NCBI GenBank assembly: GCA_937873255.1
Contig: CALMVM010000089.1
Span: 1 to 7,509, forward strand
Direction of reading: 5' to 3'
Source: an uncultured Verrucomicrobiota bacterium
GTDB lineage: Bacteria; Verrucomicrobiota; Verrucomicrobiia; Chthoniobacterales; SZAS-18
DNA: 7,509 nt
Below, piece after piece: positions 1 to 6,500 of this stretch. The notes beneath the pieces were generated by a model, which made no database searches, was not told where the DNA came from, and worked only from the letters and a program-made list of their open reading frames with translations. The translations under genes were made by a program, and so were the position numbers. Every line of letters starts with the position of its first letter. Position 1 is the first letter of the stretch.

Positions 1-296
1 CCGCCGGAGAGATCGAGGCCGTCTTCGGCCGCGAGGCGCTGGGCAACAAGCGGTTCCTGCCCGGTTTCCTGGACCAGGAAAACCCCGTGGTCTCCCGGGG
101 AGGCCAAGTGTATCTCTCGCACGATTGTTCGACCCTCGCCGGGGCCAGCGGAGGCTGCCTCATCGACCTTCTCACCGGCACGGTGCTCGGCGTCCACGTC
201 ACCGGCGACTTGCTCACCAACAACCTCGCGGTGCCGGCGTGGATCGCCGCGCCGCGCCTGGCGTCCCTGTCCCCGGCCGGGGTCGGGGGCCGCTGA
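1..296 (+). CDS. Trypsin-like serine peptidase, C-terminal fragment (5' end outside window)
   Basis: Only the last 97 codons are present, read from base 3, with the TGA stop at 294-296. The segment matches the end of a chymotrypsin-fold (Trypsin_2-like) peptidase. A stretch containing the tripeptide KRF, then PGF, precedes a Ser-His-Asp-Cys-Ser-Thr strand. The GASGG motif follows, with the nucleophile serine codon at 147-149, and then a strand with GVHVTG. The HDCSTL...GxSGG arrangement is common in stand-alone or effector-fused bacterial trypsins of conflict systems. The catalytic His and Asp would lie upstream and cannot be checked. The protein ends soon after the fold, so nothing is fused at its C terminus. 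No signal peptide can be judged. The gene sits 118 bp ahead of a second trypsin-like gene in the same direction, so the two proteases are probably part of one cassette. The fold assignment is strong; substrate and exact role are unknown. Confidence 0.85.
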   Translation, partial: AGEIEAVFGREALGNKRFLPGFLDQENPVVSRGGQVYLSHDCSTLAGASGGCLIDLLTGTVLGVHVTGDLLTNNLAVPAWIAAPRLASLSPAGVGGR

Positions 297-362
297 TCCG
301 ACCCGCGCCGGAAACCGGCCGCCCCCAACCGCTTGCCTGGAAATTATCCGCTTGAACAACCG

Positions 363-389
363 GGCGGGTTTTCGGAAAAATGCCCCGCC
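363..389 (+). promoter_or_regulatory. Imperfect hairpin in the leader of the second peptidase gene
   Basis: GGCGGG (363-368) can pair with CCCGCC (384-389). Inside it TTTT (369-372) can pair with AAAA (376-379) around a CGG loop, leaving a four-base bulge (380-383). It lies 25 bp before the ATG at 415 in the 118-bp gap between the two peptidase genes. There is no T-run after it, so it is not an intrinsic terminator. It may shape the 5' untranslated region or be chance in GC-rich DNA. No convincing sigma-70 promoter was seen in the gap; the only AT-richer patch is around 339-358. Confidence 0.25.
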
Positions 390-414
390 GCCGGCCTCCG
401 GCCACCCACCCGCG

Positions 415-1600
415 ATGAACCCACTTCAGGTTTGGTATCTGGAAGCCGGCCACACGGATGGGAACGGTGAATTCGTCCGCGCGTCCTCGGGCACCGGGGT
501 GCTGATGACCGTGCGGCAGGGCGGGGCACCCATCAAGCTGCTCGTCACCGCCCAGCACGTCCTGCGCTCGGGCGAGGACCACGGCGGGCCGTACTATCCC
601 CACGTCCGGGTCTGGGTGCCGGGCACCGCTTACAACAAGGCACAGAGCTTCCGGGCATCCGTGTTCGCGGCGCTGAGTCCACCCGACGACGAACCTCTCG
701 CCGACGCGAACGATTTCGCCTTCCTGAAGTTCGATTCGCGCGCCGGCGGCATCCCCACGACGCGCCTGCACCACGGGGAATTGAAGCGCGCCGACTGCGT
801 GACCGTCGTCGGCTACAACGGCGGCGCGGCCGAGATCAACAGTCGGCGCGGGGTGGTGGAGCCGATCCTCGATTCGGGCTGGAAACTCCTCGATGAGCAC
901 CCGGCGCTGGCGCTCGCCTTCCTCTCGGATGGAAACGGCAAACCGACCAGCGGCGCCAGTGGCGGCGGCGTGTATTGGGAAGGCCAGTACGTCGGCCTGT
1001 ACCGCGGGGAATCCGCGCCCGGCGGCACGCACGCGTTCCTGCCCGTGCGCCGCCTGCGGGAATGGTGCGCGGAGTGCAAACACGACAAATACGAACTGGT
1101 GTCCGGCCCCGGGACCGGGGACGGGCCGGCCGATCCACGGACGGCGGCGTTGCAGGCGGCGTTGCGACGGAGCGATTTTTTCGCGGACACGCCGAGCCTG
1201 GCCCGGTTTCTCGACGCGCCGGAATTCACGGAAATCCGCGCGCTGGAGACACCGGAGGAAAAAGCCGGCGCGCTCGCGGTCCTGATCGGCTCGCGGCCGG
1301 GCGAGTTCAGTGCGCGCCTGCTCGAACGGGTGCGCGGCCTCGGGTTCGGCCGACCCGACGACGGGGTGTTCACCGCGCTGGAGGCGACCCACCCGCAGCC
1401 CGTGCCCTGGCGCACCGTCGATGATCTGAAGCGCACGCTGGCGGCGCGGGGCGTCTTCGGCGCGCTCGACGAACGGCGGCTCGGACGCCTGCTGGCGGCG
1501 TCGCGCGAGGTCTGGGACGGCGCGTCGCTCTACCTGCCGGCGTTCAACGGGAGCGGCGAGCGCAGGCTCTGCGCCTGCATCGACACCCTCGCCAACGCTC
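415..1600 (+). CDS. Trypsin-like peptidase plus helical region: N-terminal half of a frameshifted peptidase-VMAP gene
   Basis: Translation from the ATG at 415 gives a trypsin-fold domain over residues 1-225. The triad is complete: His48 in TAQHV, Asp100 in ANDFAFLKF, and Ser182 in SGASGGG. There is no signal peptide, which points to a cytoplasmic protease. Residues 235-394 form a charged, helix-rich region in the place where such proteins carry an effector-associated (EAD) or VMAP middle domain; I could not assign a family. An in-frame TTG at 352 would add 21 residues lacking domain character, so ATG 415 is preferred, although no Shine-Dalgarno sequence precedes it. Frame 1 codons end in G or C without exception from 1561 to 1596 and lose that bias from 1597. 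The domain that normally follows, VMAP-C, continues in frame 2. Frame 1 meets no stop until 3481-3483, the stop of the downstream ATPase, so a literal translation would be a false peptidase-ATPase fusion. The given end is the approximate point where coding leaves this frame. Confidence 0.85.
1583..1600 (+). other. Probable +1 frameshift point between the peptidase half and the VMAP-C half
   Basis: Frame 1 is coding up to about here (12 of 12 codons at 1561-1596 end in G/C). Frame 2 becomes coding from here (15 of 16 codons from 1598 end in G/C, against 6 of 12 in the preceding frame 2 stretch). Dropping one base, for example one C of the CCC at 1586-1588 or the G at 1597, would join the two halves through a Pro/Ser/Thr/Ala-rich linker into one protein of about 685 residues. 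There is no nearby in-frame stop or recognisable slippery site of the kind seen in programmed +1 shifts. A real mutation or an assembly/sequencing error is therefore more likely than recoding. Confidence 0.7.
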
Positions 1601-1609
1601 GGCCAGCCC

Positions 1610-2473
1610 GTGTCGCCCGCCACCCGCCGCCCCGCGTCGCGACAGCCGGAGCCGCAGGTGGCGCTCCAGATCGTCGTGATCCCGGCGGCCGAACGCGGCC
1701 CCTACGAACTCCTCGCTTACTGGGAGGAGGGCGGCCACGTCAACGGTCCGTCGTTGACGGGGGACGCGGCCACGGCGGCGGCCCTGCCCGCTCGAATCCA
1801 GAAGCTGATCGAGGAATTTCTCGACCAGAGTCCGCACCGGGACGCGCCGTTGCGGCAGGTCGAATTGTTCCTGCCGCGCGACCTTTTGACCGAACCCTGG
1901 GAGCAAACGGTGAAGATCGCCCTGGTGGAGGACGTTTCCCAGAGCATCGGCGAGGTCTGGCCGGTGGTGGTCCGCTCGATGGAACGGCACGTCCGCGAGT
2001 CCCATGGGCACAGAGGTGTGCGCCATGTCTGGAAAAGGAAATGGGAAACCTTGGAGCGCAGGAAACCGACCGCCAAGATCGTGCCGTGGGCCTGCGCGAA
2101 CGTTTCCGCCCAGCAGGGCTACCTCAATTTCTTCGACGAGCCGGACCGCGCCGGCCTGATGGTCCTCTGGCCGCTGCCGCCCGACGCGCCGCCGATGGAG
2201 GCCAGACCGTTCGCGGGCGTCCTGCTCAGCAAGGGGCTGTCGCTGGGCGTGTGGGTCCGCGCCCCGGAGGGCGACCCCCGCGCGGTGCGCAAGGAGGTGG
2301 ACCGGCAACTCCGCCTGGTGCCTGTCGAGGAACTGGCCGCCCGCGTCAAGAAATACCGCACCCGCAACCAGACGTTTTCGTTTGCCTTCGGCGGTATCAC
2401 CCTGTTCTACGACCGCCCGGTCTGGAAGGCCGACGACGGCGAATCCGACGGTGTGATGTGCGCCACGGCCTGA
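1610..2473 (+). CDS. VMAP-C domain (vWA-MoxR-associated protein), C-terminal half of the frameshifted gene
   Basis: Frame 2 from the GTG at 1610 to the TGA at 2471-2473 encodes 287 residues. After a Pro/Arg/Ala-rich linker (residues 1-17) comes a domain with VMAP-C hallmarks. These are a strand near residues 18-25, an EEFL helix near 68-71, VELFLPRDLL at 84-93, and the WPVVVRSMERH block at 117-127 followed by a Trp-rich helix (residues 141-145). Further on are VLWPLP at 185-190 and GVWVR at 213-217, and near the end the ITLFYDRP motif (263-270), which corresponds to the LLWDDP-type ending of the family. VMAP proteins are thought to link effector domains to the MoxR-vWA pair. The GTG has no ribosome binding site and the first in-frame ATG lies inside the domain, so independent translation is doubtful. 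The expected arrangement is peptidase, helical region, VMAP-C in one chain. If the GTG is used, the system would be split into two proteins. The stop is 29 bp before the ATPase start. Confidence 0.85.
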   Translation: MSPATRRPASRQPEPQVALQIVVIPAAERGPYELLAYWEEGGHVNGPSLTGDAATAAALPARIQKLIEEFLDQSPHRDAPLRQVELFLPRDLLTEPWEQTVKIALVEDVSQSIGEVWPVVVRSMERHVRESHGHRGVRHVWKRKWETLERRKPTAKIVPWACANVSAQQGYLNFFDEPDRAGLMVLWPLPPDAPPMEARPFAGVLLSKGLSLGVWVRAPEGDPRAVRKEVDRQLRLVPVEELAARVKKYRTRNQTFSFAFGGITLFYDRPVWKADDGESDGVMCATA

Positions 2474-2477
2474 GCCC

Positions 2478-2505
2478 ATTGTTTCCTTATGATTGTTTCC
2501 TTATG
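2478..2505 (+). repeat. Perfect 14-bp tandem duplication ending in two successive ATGs
   Basis: ATTGTTTCCTTATG occurs twice without a gap, at 2478-2491 and 2492-2505. Each copy ends in ATG. The second ATG (2503) starts the MoxR-type ATPase. The first (2489) starts a five-codon reading frame, MIVSL, whose TGA at 2504-2506 overlaps the ATPase ATG in an ATGA arrangement. Because 14 is not a multiple of three, the two starts lie in different frames. The duplicated unit is AT-rich compared with its surroundings and contains no Shine-Dalgarno sequence. Confidence 0.9.
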
Positions 2506-2506
2506 A
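2489..2506 (+). promoter_or_regulatory. Minimal leader ORF (MIVSL) overlapping the ATPase start
   Basis: ATG ATT GTT TCC TTA TGA gives a five-residue peptide whose stop overlaps the ATPase start codon by two bases. It is a direct product of the 14-bp duplication. Such ATGA overlaps often couple translation by termination-reinitiation, so initiation at the first ATG could feed the second. Whether it is translated is unknown, and neither ATG has a clear ribosome binding site. Confidence 0.35.
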
Positions 2507-3483
2507 AAAGTGCGTCCTTCACCCCGTCCGTCCATCCATCCAATTCCGTCTTTCTGGGCAAGGGAGCCGAATTTCTCGCCACCCGTGGTGAACCGCCCCC
2601 GTGGCGGCGTCTGGGGCAGAGTCGATTCCGCGGTGAGACCCACCTCGTCACCGACGCCGAGCGCGAGGCGGTGCGCGCCGCGTTCTATCTGCGCCGGCCG
2701 CTGCTCGTTACGGGCGACCCGGGCGTGGGCAAGTCATCCCTGGCCTACGCCATCGTCGAGGAGCTTGGCCTCGACTCCGTGCTCGTCTGGCCCATCACCT
2801 CGCGCACCGTGCTGGGCGGCGGCCTCTATTCCTACGATGCCGTGGGCCGCTTCCACGAGCAGGGACCGGGCGTGGGGCACGCGGGAGGCAAGGTGGACAT
2901 CGCCAGGTATCTTTTCCTGGCCGCGCTGGGTACGGCGATGGTCGATTCAACTGAGGAGCGTCCGCGCGTCCTGCTCATCGACGAAATCGACAAGAGCGAC
3001 GTGGACCTGCCCAACGATCTGCTGCACGTGCTTGACGAGGGATATTTCGTGATCCCGGAACTGCTGCGCTACGACGCGCCAAAGGTCGAGGTCAGGCTGC
3101 ACGAGAGCGAGAAGGCGGTCGAGATCCGGCGCGGTCGGGTGGAAGCGCAGGCCGCGCCGTTCATCCTGATGACCAGCAACGGCGAACGGGAATTTCCCCC
3201 GGCCTTCCTGCGGCGCTGCCTGCGGTTGACGATCAAGCCGCCGACGCCGGAGGAGCTGACACGGATCGTCGAGGCCAAGCTCGGCCCGGACGTGCTGGCT
3301 CCGGCGGACCTCAAGGTGTTGCTGACGGTCTTCGAGCGGAGCCGCAAGGAAAACAAGCTGCTGGCCACCGACCAGTTCCTCAACGCGGCGTACCTGGTTG
3401 CCAAGGGACGTATCAAGAACGAGCGGGAAGCCCTCGAAAAGACGCTCGAAACGCTGATCTTCCAGCCGCTGCAACCCCTGTAG
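2503..3483 (+). CDS. MoxR-family AAA+ ATPase of the VMAP ternary system
   Basis: The product is 326 residues, the usual size for the family. Walker A is GDPGVGKS (71-78), Walker B is VLLIDEID (156-163), and sensor 1 is the Asn of TSNGE (Asn226). The conserved PPAFLRRCLRL block (232-242) supplies the likely arginine finger (Arg237/Arg238). A helical lid follows, from about 246. The strings LIDEIDKSDVDLPNDLL and MTSNGEREFPPAFLRRC are typical of the MoxR clade that travels with SAV_2336-type vWA proteins. MoxR ATPases work as ring-shaped remodelling chaperones paired with a vWA partner, here encoded immediately downstream. The start is ATG 2503, in the second copy of a 14-bp repeat, 29 bp after the VMAP-C stop. 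Frame 1 is open far upstream, but residues read there are Arg/Gly/Pro-rich shadow sequence of the VMAP-C gene and are not part of this protein. The protein is cytoplasmic, with no membrane segments. Confidence 0.95.
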   Translation: MKSASFTPSVHPSNSVFLGKGAEFLATRGEPPPWRRLGQSRFRGETHLVTDAEREAVRAAFYLRRPLLVTGDPGVGKSSLAYAIVEELGLDSVLVWPITSRTVLGGGLYSYDAVGRFHEQGPGVGHAGGKVDIARYLFLAALGTAMVDSTEERPRVLLIDEIDKSDVDLPNDLLHVLDEGYFVIPELLRYDAPKVEVRLHESEKAVEIRRGRVEAQAAPFILMTSNGEREFPPAFLRRCLRLTIKPPTPEELTRIVEAKLGPDVLAPADLKVLLTVFERSRKENKLLATDQFLNAAYLVAKGRIKNEREALEKTLETLIFQPLQPL

Positions 3484-3484
3484 C

Positions 3485-3510
3485 GGGACGGATTGCCCGC
3501 GTCCTTTTTT
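3485..3510 (+). terminator. Possible weak intrinsic terminator or attenuator between ATPase and vWA genes
   Basis: GGACG (3486-3490) pairs with CGTCC (3500-3504), extendable by a G-T pair (3485/3505), around a nine-base loop and directly followed by T's (T-run 3505-3510). An alternative stem is GCGGG (3483-3487) with CCCGC (3496-3500). It lies in the 36-bp gap between the ATPase stop and the vWA start, so it would reduce rather than prevent read-through into the vWA gene. The stem is short. The T6 run is conspicuous in such GC-rich DNA. Confidence 0.4.
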
Positions 3511-3519
3511 CATCGCGTC

Positions 3520-6500
3520 ATGCCCACGGAAGTCCCCTTCGGTTCCTTTCTACGGGGGCTCGCCGCGCTCGAACCCGAGTTGCAAGCGCACGACTTGCTG
3601 GACGCGCTCTGGCTGGCGGCGGTCCTGCCCCGCGCTCCCGCCGAACCTCCCATCCAGCCTCCGGTCCAGCCCCCGGTGCCGGAACCGCCGCAGGACGGGG
3701 CCGACAAAACCGAAGAGAAGAAGCCCATCGGCCAGGCGGAACCCCCGCGCGGTCCAAGCAAAGCCGGAACCGGCGCGCCTCTCCCGACGCCGCCGGATGC
3801 TCCCGTGGAACTCGCCGTGCCCGCCCCCCTGTCCCTGGAGGCCGGGCCGCCGGCCGAGCGTGGCCTGCGGCTGGCCGCGCCGGGGGCCAAGGCGCTGCCC
3901 AACGCCCTGGCCCTGGGCCGGGCCCTGCGTCCGCTGCGCCGCCGGATCGACTCCCGGACGCGGTTCGTGCTCGACGACGACGCGACGGTCGAGACCTCGG
4001 CGGAACTGCGCCGGCTCACGCCCGTGCTGCGTCCGTGGCGCGAACGCTGGCTCGACCTGGCGCTGATCATCGACACCAATCCCTCCATGCTGGCCTGGCA
4101 GGGGGCCGTGCGCGCCTTCCGGCTGCTCTGCGAATCCGCTGGCCCCTTCCGGGACGTACGGAGCTGGCGCTTCGACACCTCGCGGCCCGACCGGGCCACG
4201 CTGCACACGGCGCAGGGACGGGCGGCGCGCAACGCCGGCGAACTGCGCGACCCGACCGGACGCCGCGTGGCCGTCGTGGTCAGCGATTGTCTCGGGCCTG
4301 CCTGGGCGAAAGGTACGGCCGCCGGTTTCCTCGCCGGTCTGCGGCACGGTCTCAACGTCTCGATCTTGCACCTGCTGCCGCGTTGGCTCTGGCGGCAGAC
4401 CGCGCTGGCGGACGCGCCGATTGTCCAGGTCAAAACGGCTGCGGCGGCCTCGCCGAACGCGCGGCTCGCGCCCCGGCGGTCGCCTGATGATGACGATGAC
4501 GTGCCGGCGGAGGGTCTCGTGCTGCCGCTCTTCACCCTGGAACCGGACGCCGTCGCCGCCTGGGCCGACCTGCTGGCCGGCAAGCCGGACCCATCCGCAC
4601 CCGCCGTGGTGCTTACCCCCGGGGTGCCCACGGCCGCCTGGCGTCACGTCGAGTCCGCCGGGGCGGCGAGGCCCACCGTGCCTGCCGCCGAACGGATGGA
4701 GCGTTTCAAGCGGCGCGGCTCGGCCGTCGCGTACCGGCTGGCGTTTCCGCTGGCGGCGGTCGAGCCGTTGCGGCTGCCGCTCATGCGGCTGACGCAGGAA
4801 GCCATGCTGCCGGAGTCGCGCCAGATCCACCTGGCCGAGGTGTTGCACAGCGGCCTGCTGCGGCGCAAGCCGCCCGCGCCCGGGCAGGTTCTGACCGAGG
4901 AAACGGTGGAATACGAATGGGAGGCCGGGGTGCTCGGCTGGCTGTTGGACCGCGCGCCGACGGGCATGATCGTCGAGGCCCACCGCCGGGTGTCGCGCTA
5001 CGTGCGCGAGCATCTGAACATCGTTTCCCAATTCGAGGCCATCCTGCGCGACCCGGACGGGCCGGACCTGGTCGTTCCCGCCGAGGCCAAGGCGTTCGCC
5101 ACCGTGACGGCGAACATCCTGCAACGTCTCGGCAGCCGGTATGCCGAGGCCGGCCGGCGGCTGGCTACCGGCGCGTTGGCGGCGGCCAACGGCCCGGTGA
5201 GTGTTGCCCCGCGCGATTCCGAAAACCGGCCGGCCGAGGAACCCGAACGCGGTCCGGACGGATTCCTGACCGTCGAAGGAATACGCCGTGTCGGTGTTCC
5301 TCAGTTCGAGGCGGGCAACCCCGACAAAGTGTCGACGGAAGTGCTCATGTACAAGGGCACCCGGCTGCGCACCTGGCTGGTGGCCACGCCGGGATGGTTG
5401 CGCATCGTCCAGGATCGAAAGACGGCGAGCGGACCCGAGATAAGGATGCACGTCATCATGGGGCCGGCCCTGGTGTTTCCGCTGCGTTTTTCTGTCCGGG
5501 GTGGCAGTCGCCTGGTCCAGTTCGGAGGGGACGGGGAGCGTTATTCCTATTCGGCGTCGCTCTTTCCCGAACCGGGCCGTCTCGAAGCGGCGGTTCGCTC
5601 CCTGCTCGGCCAAGCCCCGCCAGCCCGGGACTGGACGGGGAGAACTCTCCTCGTGCTGACCGAAGGCCAGCCGTGGCGTGAAGACCCTCTGGTCGATTCG
5701 CTGCGCCGGACCGGCGCGCAGGTGAATGTCGCCGGGAGCGGGCAGCGACTTTTCGCCGAACTGAACTCCATGAGTTTTGACGCGATCATCGTGCTGTCGC
5801 GCGACGACTCTCCAGCGGCCGGCCTGCCGCTGCTCGAACGCATCGGGCGGGCGGCCGACCGGATGGCCCTCGTTCTCTTCCACGAGGCGACCCCCTCGCG
5901 CGCGGCACAGTCGTCGGCGCGGCGTTTCGGCGCGCTGGTCTGTACCTCGCAAATCGAGGAGGCCACGCAGGCGCTGGACGCGCATTTCCAGAAACCGCCC
6001 GGTCCCTTCGCCAACCGGCGGATTCTCTGGATCGGGGAGATGTTCTCACGGGAATTGGAAATCCGTTACCAACTGGAGGCGGAGGGGGCCCGGCTCCTGA
6101 TTTTGCGCCACTCCCGCTGGAATCCGGCCGATCTCAGGGAAGCACCGTTCGATTCCGTCGTCTCACAATCCGGCGAATTCGAAAAAATCGGCGTGGAGCA
6201 GCAGACCGCGGCACTCATGGAGGCTCTGCGCGGAGCCGGGCGAAACGAGCCGCTGGTGATTTTTGACCCTCGCGTGGGCCGAAAAATCGAACCCGGGTCG
6301 AGAGACCGCACGTTGGCGGTCACCGGAGACCCCGATTTGTTGCGCGGCCTGCTCGCCTGCTGCGCGGTGACGGACCGCCTGAAACTCCTCGATCTGCCGC
6401 AAGCTCTGCGCTTCGTCGAGCGGGCGGTCGCGCTCATGCCGCTGCCGGCCATGCTCGACATACTACGGCTGCCGGACTCGAACTACGCGGGGCCGCTGTC

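Noticed and set aside
331..361. Candidate promoter in the AT-richer patch before the second peptidase
   Set aside because: TTGCCT at 333-338 has no acceptable -10 hexamer at 16-18 bp spacing.
1583..1600. Programmed +1 frameshifting at the peptidase/VMAP-C junction
   Set aside because: There is no slippery sequence, frame-1 stop or Shine-Dalgarno-like stimulator of the prfB type, so mutation or sequence error is simpler. It is kept only as a minor alternative.
214..1623. 469-codon antisense open frame over the second peptidase
   Set aside because: It is a shadow of the peptidase gene, which has a complete catalytic triad; the antisense product is low in domain character.
1738..1759. Perfect 8-bp inverted repeat CGTCAACG / CGTTGACG with a six-base loop
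   Set aside because: It sits within the VMAP-C coding sequence with no T-run or obvious function. It is too far downstream (about 140 bp) of the frameshift to act as a stimulatory structure, so probably chance.
2510..3052. 180-codon forward frame overlapping the ATPase
   Set aside because: It overlaps the ATPase N-terminal half, including Walker A and B in the true frame; the product is Ser/Arg/Thr/Trp-rich shadow sequence.
4917..5681. 254-codon forward frame inside the vWA gene
   Set aside because: It lies out of frame within the continuous vWA reading frame, has an Arg/Gly-rich composition and no motifs.
3550..5985. 811-codon antisense open frame
   Set aside because: It lies wholly opposite the vWA gene, which has clear SAV_2336 and vWA motifs. 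The antisense product is Arg/Gly/Gln/Pro-rich without recognisable motifs, a usual by-product of high-GC coding sequence.
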